Shown here piece by piece: positions 41,501-44,789 of a DNA stretch of 64,000 bases. A program made the translations under genes and the position numbers. The DNA is from Liolophura sinensis. Lineage: Eukaryota; Mollusca; Polyplacophora; Chitonida; Chitonidae. The notes under the pieces are model-generated. The model saw only the letters and a list, made by a program, of their open reading frames with translations. It was not told the DNA's origin and ran no database searches. Every line of letters begins with the position of its first letter. Positions within the stretch are counted from its first letter, which is position 1. The stretch spans positions 30,180,402 to 30,244,401 of the forward strand of contig NC_088301.1 in NCBI RefSeq assembly GCF_032854445.1, written 5' to 3'.

Positions 41501-41739
41501 TGTGGAGGGTATTCGAAAAAAACAGCCAATTAAGTCGTCATTAGGCTTGAACCTTTACTTATTACTGAGTACAGTACGGCACAACACAGCCCCAGTATTT
41601 ACACACGTACAGTTTTAGCACATGAACAGTCAACATGCCAGAACAACCAACATGCCAGAACAATCAACATGTCAAACTTACCCGCTCCTAGCCACCACAA
41701 AGCTGCGATCACAACACAGATGAATCGTTCTGAAATCAT
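2726..41739 (-). CDS. FTP-lectin/multi-EGF single-pass receptor gene, MEGF10/Draper-like (full span, 14 exons)
   Basis: Exons in transcript order: 41739-41682, 33089-32949, 31374-31132, 30866-30639, 24285-24190, 23343-23206, 15352-15197, 15017-14865, 13937-13785, 10975-10823, 8526-8389, 4636-4493, 3545-3455, 3023-2726. Every junction except the donor at 10823 has AG/GT ends and matching phase. All internal EGF exons are phase 1-1. The sum is 2190 nt, about 729 residues. Order: signal peptide, EGF, fucolectin-type FTP domain, one half and seven full EGF-like modules, one membrane helix, and a roughly 100-residue tail with YxxM and an ITAM-like YDKI/YTNL pair. The EGF modules have the MEGF10/11, Draper/CED-1 and SCARF spacing (CxxGxYGxxC). 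Known relatives bind apoptotic or microbial surfaces and signal phagocytosis; a role in innate recognition is inferred. Intron 1 (33090-41681) holds an antisense gypsy remnant. A second first exon lies at 51944-52001. Confidence 0.8.
3455..3545 (-). CDS. Receptor exon 13, transmembrane segment
   Basis: 91 nt, acceptor TTTCAG, donor GTAAGT, phase 1 in and phase 2 out. It encodes PPVIDYTG and then a helix of about 23 hydrophobic residues (VIIGSVMSVIVAANIITAF and on to VLVV). The other two frames give a stop or a charged, non-membrane sequence, which supports the chosen frame. Confidence 0.78.
3772..3975 (-). mobile_element. tRNA-derived SINE, 3' part
   Basis: Reverse complement of the SINE body: AT-rich tail ATTTATTT, then GGTGTTTTACGCCGTACTC and a diverged GGAAACCGG...GTCCGCAAGTTGC region. 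The tRNA head is missing or decayed. It lies just beside a full SINE in the opposite orientation. Confidence 0.75.
4020..4280 (+). mobile_element. tRNA-derived SINE, full length
   Basis: The tRNA-like head has an A box (TGGCTCAGTTGG, 4034-4045) and a B box-like GAGTTCATGTCC. The tail ends with (AAAT)n. A 9-bp target-site repeat TACAGCACA occurs at 4011-4019 and 4281-4289. Confidence 0.85.
4493..4636 (-). CDS. Receptor exon 12, last EGF-like module
   Basis: 144 nt, phase 1-1, acceptor GATCAG, donor GTGAGT. It encodes NCSSYRWGPDCEETCGQC, then CDLVSGECP and CVTGHIGSRCT. It joins directly to the transmembrane exon (C|CA gives Pro). Confidence 0.8.
4640..5799. other. Receptor intron, nothing recognised
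   Basis: Intronic sequence between exons 11 and 12 with no repeat family or open frame that I can support. Confidence 0.6.
5800..6175. repeat. Diverged tandem repeat, about 120-145 bp unit, about three copies
   Basis: Repeated landmarks: TTAAAATTGAGAATT, CACGTGATAGCCC and GTCATTAATGTACCAA with ATGATGT following. It lies in the intron between receptor exons 11 and 12. Confidence 0.65.
6510..6745. mobile_element. Two SINE fragments in opposite orientation
   Basis: 6510-6595 matches the SINE head and body start on the plus strand (GCGTAATGACTCGGGAGC...GTGAGGTCC). 6607-6740 matches the SINE tail half on the minus strand (ATTTATTTATTTGATTGGTG...). The fragments meet head to tail near 6600. Confidence 0.65.
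6780..8380 (-). repeat. 44-bp minisatellite made of 5' splice-site units
   Basis: About 36 units of about 44 bp. On the gene's strand each unit contains TTTGTAAGACAG|GTGAGT or a close variant, the same sequence as the 3' ends of receptor EGF exons. The array runs without a break into the real donor of exon 11 (8389). It fills most of the intron between exons 11 and 12. Confidence 0.92.
8389..8526 (-). CDS. Receptor exon 11, EGF-like module, seed of the 44-bp splice-site array
   Basis: 138 nt, phase 1-1, CTGTAG acceptor, donor ACAA|gtgagt. It encodes ECDDGYYGSNCAEECGNC, then CAAGWKRTVCKT. The donor region is collinear with one unit of the tandem array that starts immediately downstream in the transcript (8380 down to 6780). 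Reading through the donor meets a stop (TAG) after Ser-Glu, so failure to splice here would give a truncated secreted product. Confidence 0.8.
8640..9387. other. Receptor intron, nothing recognised
   Basis: Intron between exons 10 and 11. It contains a CRE-like TGACGTCA near 8688 of unknown relevance. Confidence 0.55.
9396..9676 (+). mobile_element. tRNA-derived SINE, diverged, long AAAT tail
   Basis: Starts CAATGCCCTCCGTGGCCGAG, body with GTGGGTTTCCCCCAGGTC, and an (AAAT)n tail of about 45 bp. Possible 8-bp target repeat TAAACAAT at 9388-9395 and 9677-9684. Confidence 0.8.
9690..10509. other. Receptor intron, nothing recognised
   Basis: AT-rich sequence between two SINEs, no open frame of note. 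Confidence 0.6.
10524..10772 (+). mobile_element. SINE with (CACT)n tail, 5' truncated, 14-bp target-site duplication
   Basis: The body runs from CGCTTGGCGTTCAGCATGAA to GTACGACGTTAAACCCCAAG and a CACTCACTCACTCA tail. It is flanked by ACTTTGTCTCTTTG at 10510-10523 and 10773-10786. It matches the longer minus-strand copy at 29570-29918. Confidence 0.88.
10823..10975 (-). CDS. Receptor exon 10, EGF-like module with a damaged 5' splice site
   Basis: The acceptor (CCACAG) and coding part are intact: CWPGHYGGDCREQCGNC, then CDTVNGVCP and CADGYLGDQCKT. The 3' boundary reads AAGACAgttaag where sister exons read AAGACAG|gtaag or gtgag. Using the remaining GT would shift the frame by one base; the in-frame cut would leave a TT donor. 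Because the exon is 153 nt and symmetric, skipping it keeps the reading frame (about 678 residues). It is either skipped, poorly spliced or a recent casualty. Confidence 0.6.
11250..13680. repeat. 46-bp minisatellite with 322-bp higher-order structure
   Basis: About 52 units (AGTTTATGATTAGAGGAAAC, then CAGCCGTGAATCACCACCC and TTCACCA). The variant GATTAGAAAAAAACAGCCG recurs at 11669, 11991, 12313, 12682, 13004 and 13280; several intervals are exactly 322 bp (7 x 46). It fills the intron between receptor exons 9 and 10. Confidence 0.93.
13785..13937 (-). CDS. Receptor exon 9, EGF-like module
   Basis: 153 nt, phase 1-1, CTACAG acceptor, GTAAGT donor. It encodes CLPGRYGGGCREFCGNC, then CDKVNGACP and CTDGYDGNLCKT. 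It is a close paralogue of exon 10 (shared PGxYGGxCRExCGNCRGG), pointing to an exon duplication. The 46-bp minisatellite now fills the intron between them. Confidence 0.82.
13940..14484. other. Receptor intron, nothing recognised
   Basis: Between exon 9 and the TA microsatellite; no supported feature. Confidence 0.6.
14485..14573. repeat. (TA)n microsatellite, about 88 bp
   Basis: Uninterrupted TA dinucleotides in the intron between receptor exons 8 and 9. The strict self-complementarity allows cruciform extrusion. Confidence 0.95.
14865..15017 (-). CDS. Receptor exon 8, EGF-like module
   Basis: 153 nt, phase 1-1, TTTTTCAG acceptor, GTGAGC donor. It encodes CTAGTYGADCKQPCGQC with a second half ending CAPGWKGNKCKT. 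The 3' end reads GTAAGACAG|gtgag, the same sequence seen in every unit of the 44-bp array further along the gene. Confidence 0.82.
15197..15352 (-). CDS. Receptor exon 7, EGF-like module
   Basis: 156 nt, phase 1-1, CTGCAG acceptor, GTATGG donor. It encodes CDGGEYGPGCVKGCGYC, followed by CDRTTGECP and a closing CQAGYQGRKC. It is separated from exon 8 by only 179 bp, so the two may have arisen by local exon duplication. Confidence 0.8.
15355..16039. other. Receptor intron, nothing recognised
   Basis: Sequence between exon 7 and the 21-bp array without identifiable features. Confidence 0.6.
16040..18205. repeat. 21-bp tandem array, about 2.2 kb
   Basis: Consensus GATATGTACATGTACACCACG with many substitutions and some truncated units. 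Because 21 is divisible by three, long frames stay open on both strands (plus strand repeats of MYMYTTD). I see no initiation context, domain or conserved unit at the protein level, so it is treated as satellite DNA within a receptor intron. Confidence 0.92.
18213..18413 (+). mobile_element. 5'-truncated tRNA-derived SINE abutting the 21-bp array
   Basis: Begins at CGGTCGCTGTGAGTTCAAG, near the B box, directly after the last 21-bp unit, and runs to an (AAAT)n tail. The head is absent and no target repeat is visible. Confidence 0.85.
18890..19130 (-). repeat. 47-bp minisatellite, left arm (inverted relative to 19290-19640)
   Basis: About five units containing GACAATGGAGAATAAACAAC, then AAAGAATGCAATGG. 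The reverse complement of this unit occurs on the other side of a spacer of about 160 bp. Confidence 0.88.
19290..20015 (+). repeat. 47-bp minisatellite, right arm (opposite orientation)
   Basis: Units containing TATTCTCCATTGTCTATCAT, then CCCATTTCCATT...CTTTGTTG, clear between 19290 and 19640 and decaying to about 20015. They are inverted copies of the 18.9-kb arm. Confidence 0.85.
20340..22600. repeat. 66-bp minisatellite, about 34 units
   Basis: Consensus GAACATCCCAGAAGTATGTT, then TTGGTTAAAAGACTGATCTC and CACACAGTAATCATATGATT, GATAGA. Variants (GTGAGCTTAGG for GTATGTTTTGG) alternate, giving higher-order structure. Lies in the receptor intron between exons 6 and 7. Confidence 0.93.
22745..22860 (+). 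repeat. Dispersed repeat R2
   Basis: GATGGAATATCCCTCTCATG, then GTGCTCAACATGTGTGCAAACC and ATACCACCTCTAACATTTTG. A related sequence lies at 41110-41215 and 51335-51442. Confidence 0.75.
23206..23343 (-). CDS. Receptor exon 6, EGF-like module
   Basis: 138 nt, phase 1-1, with a TTATTCAG acceptor and a GTAAGT donor. It encodes ECRNGKWGEHCFQKCFCLGG, then a second half with CPDNKCAAGYKGLAC. The cysteine spacing is that of Draper/MEGF EGF modules. The following intron contains the 66-bp minisatellite, the inverted 47-bp repeats and the 21-bp array. Confidence 0.8.
   Translation of the reverse strand, partial: NVGTASGVSTVFRNVFAWVELSVPRPMAGALITNVRLDIKDSPVI
24190..24285 (-). CDS. Receptor exon 5, short (half) EGF-like module
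   Basis: 96 nt, phase 1-1, acceptor TTTACAG, donor GGTGAGT. It encodes VCSEKWYGEECNYECE and then a short Cys-rich run ending CE. It is about 45-60 nt shorter than the other EGF exons and lacks the last loop, so it is either a linker after the lectin domain or a partial module. Confidence 0.65.
24320..24415. repeat. 28-bp tandem repeat, about four units
   Basis: Unit ATGATCAGCTCCCAACTATT, then CATATGACT, just upstream of receptor exon 5 in the transcript. Confidence 0.85.
24586..24760 (-). mobile_element. tRNA-derived SINE fragment, diverged
   Basis: Reverse-complement SINE body (TTGATTTAACTGGTGTTTTATGCCG, then GTCAGCATTATGG and CACGACCATCTGCAGGTT). The head is decayed. Confidence 0.65.
24761..25379. 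other. Receptor intron, nothing recognised
   Basis: Short open frames only, none with a recognisable domain. Confidence 0.55.
25380..26290 (+). other. Unassigned segment with LTR-like traits and a membrane-type open frame
   Basis: It begins TGTTACGAATTCCG and has a TATAAATA box near 25585. At 25802-26284 an open frame of 160 codons starts in a leucine-rich context and ends with a strongly hydrophobic stretch (FVIISIVFYILLSVVLFVCF). I recognise no family. It could be a solo LTR with leader sequence of an unknown element or chance; there is no second LTR in view. It lies in the receptor intron between exons 4 and 5. Confidence 0.25.
26291..29556. other. Receptor intron, nothing recognised
   Basis: About 3.3 kb of intron between exons 4 and 5. 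Short frames at 26791-27099 and elsewhere show no domain or splice-linked partner. Confidence 0.55.
29570..29918 (-). mobile_element. SINE with (CACT)n tail, near full length with tRNA-like head
   Basis: On the minus strand the 5' end reads GTGGAGCGTCCGCTTCGGGA...GGATCAATCC (tRNA-like, B-box-like) and the 3' end has CACTCACTCACTCA. A 13-bp target repeat CACATTGTAATAT lies at 29557-29569 and 29919-29931. Confidence 0.88.
30076..30268. repeat. 48-bp tandem repeat, four units
   Basis: Unit GTCTCACAAATACATGTATC, then TAATTGCGTCATTTGTTGTT, GGAACCCT. 48 bp equals 16 codons, so both strands stay open; considered non-coding. Confidence 0.92.
30639..30866 (-). CDS. Receptor exon 4, second half of FTP lectin domain
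   Basis: 228 nt, phase 1-1. Joined to exon 3 it gives a contiguous Cys-Cys pair followed by DGRINQFVLSVG, and ends LCEVLIYG, the usual C-terminal strand of the fold. Adjacent half-cystines are a known hallmark of fucose-binding FTP lectins. An Arg three residues after the pair fits the position of a known fucose-contact residue. The equivalent of the upstream contact arginine looks shifted or replaced by His, so fucose binding is not assured. Confidence 0.82.
31132..31374 (-). CDS. Receptor exon 3, first half of fucolectin-type (FTP) lectin domain
   Basis: 243 nt, phase 1-1, TTTCAG acceptor, GTAAGT donor. The translation starts NVALRRAASHSPDTYC, then has ASLAVDG and a beta-strand pattern ending IDVRHGGC. 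This matches the N-terminal half of FTP/fucolectin domains of the F5/8C superfamily, which typically begin NVALGKPASQSS and carry a LAVDG motif. The exon ends inside a cysteine codon that the next exon completes. Confidence 0.82.
31380..32940. other. Receptor intron, nothing recognised
   Basis: Intron between exons 2 and 3; AT-rich, with no EGF-like or lectin exon found on the minus strand. Confidence 0.6.
32949..33089 (-). CDS. Receptor exon 2, EGF-like module 1
   Basis: 141 nt, phase 1-1, with a TTTTAG acceptor and a GTGAGT donor. It encodes one EGF-like module starting VSGQCPQNKYGPDC, with six to eight cysteines in the MEGF arrangement. It lies directly before the lectin domain. Partial copies of this exon and its flank sit immediately upstream at 33174-33240 and 33300-33372. 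Confidence 0.8.
33174..33240 (-). pseudogene. Partial copy of receptor exon 2 (EGF pseudo-exon)
   Basis: On the minus strand, an intact acceptor (TTATAG) is followed by a close copy of the first half of exon 2 (VSGQCPQNKYGPDCRYDC), then a stop (GTGTGA). The flanking intron sequence is repeated too. A fortuitous CAG|gtgtga donor would end in the wrong phase for the next exon. Confidence 0.65.
33300..33372 (-). pseudogene. Second, more decayed fragment of receptor exon 2
   Basis: On the minus strand, CAGTGCCCT and GAACAAGTATGG are still recognisable, followed by the same repeated intron flank. The cysteine pattern is lost. Together with 33174-33240 this makes two extra tandem copies of a block of about 150-160 bp. 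Confidence 0.5.
33380..34295. other. Intron 1, nothing recognised
   Basis: Between the exon 2 fragments and the first gypsy fragment; no supported feature. Confidence 0.55.
34300..34525 (+). mobile_element. Ty3/gypsy reverse-transcriptase fragment
   Basis: The plus-strand frame reads RRLKKAVDSICEMGITLNKD, then YLFGLPQLEFMDHRISSKG. This is the segment after the catalytic YxDD region of gypsy RT (GVTLNxxKCxF...FLGHxxSxxG). It ends abruptly with no LTR seen. It lies in intron 1 of the receptor gene, antisense to it. Confidence 0.75.
34530..35539. other. Intron 1, unassigned sequence between gypsy fragments
   Basis: Could include decayed LTR or gag sequence of the element at 35540-38860, but I find no primer-binding site, zinc knuckle or repeat matching the 3' side. 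Confidence 0.4.
35540..38860 (+). mobile_element. Degenerate Ty3/gypsy-type pol remnant
   Basis: In order on the plus strand: protease-like end (MMVPFLVVDDKQMKRPLIGY, 35546-35728); linker with ELPGRTVLGNLQPVNAV near 36030; a tandem 84-bp repeat (36157-36510); the RT N-terminal region (FSRDDSDNGCAPKITMHI); RT core near 36880-37060 (FISPWGLYQWRRIPFCLTNA, then LYMDDALAYSK); RT connection (37130-37280); RNase H start (YVLHTDG, 37494); integrase pieces (37630-38160, FPPFFLLFGRSPRLPVDLAF); and the pol C-terminus (RPLRERRPPLHFTYSDMGHP, 38590-38660). Many stops and frameshifts; no matching LTR pair found, though TGTAATGTCGGGACGACG near 38858 looks LTR-like. Inactive. Confidence 0.85.
36157..36510 (+). 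repeat. 84-bp tandem repeat inside gypsy pol (four units and a partial fifth)
   Basis: Units start at 36157, 36241, 36325 and 36409; a partial unit starts at 36493. 84 bp equals 28 codons, so the array stays open in two plus-strand frames and one minus-strand frame. The native pol frame of the unit contains DPPVSLGEKVLTSTQQSAIR, which leads into the RT domain. Confidence 0.9.
39375..40295. repeat. 41-bp minisatellite, copy 1, about 22 units
   Basis: Unit GAAGAAACATCGGCTTAAAA, then CAGTGGTTGTCTGTCATGATG, with TCGG/TGGG and GTC/GCC variants. Confidence 0.93.
40717..40986 (+). mobile_element. tRNA-derived SINE, intact, present only in duplication copy 1
   Basis: A box TGGCTCAGTCGG (40727-40738), B box GAGTTCAAGTCC (40795-40806), conserved body and (AAAT)n tail. 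The target repeat TAGATTTGGTAG lies at 40705-40716 and 40987-40998. The empty site is seen near 51210-51225 in copy 2. Confidence 0.95.
41110..41215 (+). repeat. Dispersed repeat R2, duplication copy 1
   Basis: GATGGAATATCCCCCTCGTG, then GTGCTCTACAGGTGTGCAAACC; related to 22745-22860. Confidence 0.75.
41240..41675. repeat. Local duplication and 16-17 bp short tandem units beside exon 1, copy 1
   Basis: A block containing CAGTACGGCAGAACACAGCC, then CCCAGTATTTACA, occurs near 41315 and 41575. Short units ACATGCCAGAACAATCA recur at 41375-41430 and 41633-41670, ending next to the first-exon donor. Confidence 0.75.
41682..41739 (-). CDS. Receptor exon 1, signal peptide (proximal copy)
   Basis: The ATG at 41739-41737 opens 19 codons plus one base. 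They encode a hydrophobic signal peptide, MISERFICVVIAALWWLGA, followed by a consensus donor (G|gtaagt). The phase-1 end fits the acceptor of the EGF exon at 33089, giving a Val-Ser-Gly-Gln start for the mature region. This start was chosen because it is the only exon-like signal peptide upstream in the right phase, and because the exon and its upstream flank are repeated with small changes at 51944-52001. Confidence 0.75.
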
Positions 41740-41851
41740 ATTTCTAGGGATTCGTAGCTGGCTGTGGGTTCTGATTTCTGAGCTGTCAGCGTCGAACAGC
41801 GCAAGATAATGTCACTTCGTTTGTAAATTATCAAGGTCCGGGTAAAGTCTA

Positions 41852-41864
41852 GTCACGTGACTCA
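41852..41864 (-). promoter_or_regulatory. Overlapping CLEAR/E-box and AP-1 sites upstream of exon 1 (proximal)
   Basis: The palindrome GTCACGTGAC (41852-41861) matches the CLEAR/USF/MITF-type E-box. It overlaps TGACTCA (41858-41864), a perfect AP-1 site. The pair lies about 115-125 bp upstream of the receptor ATG and is conserved in the duplicated copy. An AT-rich TATATATA run lies farther upstream near 41944, but that run occurs elsewhere in local repeats, so it may not be a TATA box. Confidence 0.45.
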
Positions 41865-42399
41865 ACCAGGAAATTATGGGTGGTTTCAGACGTGATAATG
41901 CTTCCTTATTCAAAGTCATTTTTTCTTTTTGCTTTCTTTTTTTATATATATTTCAGACCTAGATTTAGATTCAATGCTATGTAATCCAAGAGGTAGATAA
42001 AGAACTGATGAGAACGATGTGACAGAATTTACTAAAATTGGGCGCTTTAGTCCCATGCATGTTACCGGTGCCTGTTTTTATTCAAGCCTACTAAGAAAAG
42101 AAATATCAAAACGATTCAACACTTATGCGTATGCGACGACTTTATTTATTTGTTTTCTGTTTTGTTTTGTTTTGTTTTGTTTTTGGGGGTTTTTTTGTAC
42201 TTTATTATTATTATTTTATTACAGTCTACCTGAGATTAAGAGACCTGTAGAAAAGAGGAAAAGCTTGTTTAAATACCGGATTTAACCTGGGCCACTTTTC
42301 AGAGAGGGGTCAATATATGCCTAAGTTGATTTCAAATCACTCAGATCACGATCGTAGCCCCATAGTACAATCGGCACCCTCTTACATGAAGGGATTCTA

Positions 42400-42505
42400 A
42401 GATATGATAGTCGAAATTTACAAAGTTACAATCGAGTCGATCCTGTTGTAAATATTTACAGTCGCCACAAAGCCCAAATTAGCGTTACTCACAAACATTT
42501 CACAG
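42400..42505 (+). repeat. Dispersed repeat R1, 5' fragment
   Basis: GATATGATAGTCGAAATTTA, then CAATCGAGTCGATCCTGTTG and TAAATATTTACAGTCGCCAC match the start of the 60.85-kb element. Present only in duplication copy 1. Confidence 0.75.
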
Positions 42506-42509
42506 AAAA

Positions 42510-43700
42510 ACTTTCGTTGGTCAGTGCGATTAAAGTAAGATTAGTCACTCTGTAGTGACTAAGATAACCTCGTCACGTTGTGTCATACTGACGAATTTAA
42601 GATTATATGCCAAAATGTGATACGTTGTGTTGACTAAGGGTGAATTCAGGAGTTCATCATTTCGACTAACATATAATTATTCACCTTGTGTGACTAACAT
42701 AATTTAACTGCAGTGGTCAACTTAACTCACGGAAAAGGAAATAACTTGCATTTTTCGTCCGGATAGATACGAACGTCTGGCTGTGGGGAACTCGAAGGCA
42801 AACCAATGGGGACAAACTCTTTACTTTGGTTACCATGTGAAATATTTAATTATCATTATATGATAGTCTCAGTGGATTTCGCCACGATATGGTTTAAATA
42901 CTGCTAATGTGGCGTTATAAACACCAATCATTCATTCATTCAATGAATGGATTCAGCTTTGGCGCCGGTATTGTAATTTTGTTTCTGTGCTGGTACCAAT
43001 CTAATTAATAAAAGCAGATCGTATATGTACCGTTAGCGCTGACTACATTCTTACTCTCTTGCTATCAGCATGTAAAAGTATGAACACGGTATTTGTTTTT
43101 AGTTCCATTGGCGTGGAAAATATATTCTGCCTATTGTTGGTTTGTCATTTTGAATACGGGTAGTACTGCATGTAGACCTATATACCAGTTGAACAGCAGT
43201 TTAGCGTGAATTTTCAGAATAGGTGAGTTAGTTGTGTGATTTTGAGTACAATGCTGGTTGATTTATCAGTTTAGTAGTTTGATTGTATGGATTCACTAAT
43301 CAATTCACTGATTGATCAACATAAATCTTTATATTATCAGTCATATATCAAAGTGTCTGGCTGTTCATAAATTCAGGGTAGATAATCAGAATTTCTACTC
43401 ACAAAGAGGGATTGGTTCTGCATTTTGTGGTGAAGGTAAAGGGTTAATCAGACGCAATCTGCTTCCCAAGCAGTCGTGTTTTTTTATTCTGAATAGTCCA
43501 CTGATCTAATGCTTCCATCTCAATTTAATTAATGTAAAAATCTCAACCGATCATTAAATTTCAGCGAACTCTTATACATTTTCGTTTCGATTAACAACAA
43601 CAACAAGCTGACGACTTTTCGACTGGGTTCATGGTTACGTTTGTGTAAAAGTATACTGATAAGTTATCGATGGGTTTTTCCGCTCTGTTTCTGACAACTG
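42510..43700. other. Unassigned part of the duplicated block
   Basis: About 1.2 kb upstream of the uncharacterised plus-strand ORF, matched at 52545-53760. It contains the palindromic repeat ATTCATTCATTCAATGAATG. It may hold the promoter and 5' region of that gene. Confidence 0.4.
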
Positions 43701-43907
43701 CAGCGTATGGTTAATTCTGATGATAAACTGGATGTATTTACCAAACGAAAGCTGGCGAAAGTCTTACTCTATCATCAGATCATACCAGTCTCACTGAGGA
43801 AGCATCCAGCATTCTGAAAACATATCTACAAGACCACAGAAACACTGACGTACAAGTATTACCATCTTTTTCTGATTTGCAGACTGGTGAGTTTAGGGAG
43901 GGTCTGA

Positions 43908-44450
43908 GTGCATCACTTGACATTAATCATACAGCAGGAAGTGATGTGGGGAATATCAGTCAACAAGCCGAAAATTTTGATTTTCAGCGACATTTTGCTT
44001 GCTTTCTCCTTTTCGAAATCAGTGAAGGTTGACGGTTTATTATATGAATCTGGTTGCGCTGTAATCACTTCTTTTGATCACGATTACTATCAGTTTGTTA
44101 AGATAGAAAGCCGTTTTGTGATAGTTGGACCTGTTCACTTTTTGTTGATGTCATTGTACACTGAGGAGTTTCGTTCTCATCTCCATACTAGTGCCTCTGA
44201 AACAGACAGGTTTTGCCTTGAATCAACAGATGCGCTGCTTTCACATCACCAATTGGGTATTTACAGAACTGGTTGGATTATTTGTATACAAATATCCTAT
44301 ATCCTGCATGCCAAGGTATTTATTAACCTAGATAATCCATGGGGAATGAGCTCTGCAAGTACATGTAATATATGTGTTATCAGTGAATTCAATTTCAAAC
44401 CCGACATGGAACTAGAAATTTGTAGATTCCCACATTTTCGCTATTTATAG
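43908..44450 (+). pseudogene. Open exon-like region of an uncharacterised plus-strand gene, copy 1 (3' end lost)
   Basis: A 180-residue open frame containing SVKVDGLLYESGCAVITSF, then GPVHFLLMSLYTEEFRSHLH and a LLSHHQLGIYRTG stretch. I do not recognise a named domain. The pattern recalls a widespread, unnamed metazoan family often seen in transposon-rich genomes; that is from memory only. A second open frame just upstream, ending FDFQRHFACFLLFEISEG, suggests a frameshift or splice. The last 60 residues are replaced because a deletion joined the exon to a SINE. Confidence 0.35.
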
Positions 44451-44730
44451 GGCCTCAACAATAAGCTGTCAGTGGTGATTGTGTGGCCGTTTGTGTATTT
44501 AACTGAAGCTCGTTGAAAATAACTTGTCTTCCATCATTATAGTGTGCAAGGTAGCCTGTGTGTCACATATAATAAAGTTTGTAAGTTTGCATCCAAAGGT
44601 CAGTGGTTTTCCCTGGGCATTCTGGTTCAGGGTCTTACATGAACAATATTCACTGACAGTCATTGTATACGTGAAAAAAAAACCTATATGGCATAAAACA
44701 ACAGTCAAATAAATAAGTAAATAAAAAGAT
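44391..44730 (+). mobile_element. Same SINE in copy 1, head removed by deletion
   Basis: Starts within the B box (TTCAAACCCGACATGG), joined directly to the coding-like sequence; the rest matches 55036-55372. Confidence 0.6.
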
Positions 44731-44789
44731 AATGTCTATACAATTCTCATGTACGCTGAGTACTTATGAACAGTGTATTCTCTTTTCAG

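Noticed and set aside
41937-41953. TATA box of the receptor gene
   Set aside because: The same T-rich TATATATA run occurs at about 41460 and in the duplicate as part of a local repeat, so it is not specific to the promoter.
43908-44450. Toxin or viral protein
   Set aside because: No motif supports this; the ORF is better explained as part of an uncharacterised cellular or element-derived family.
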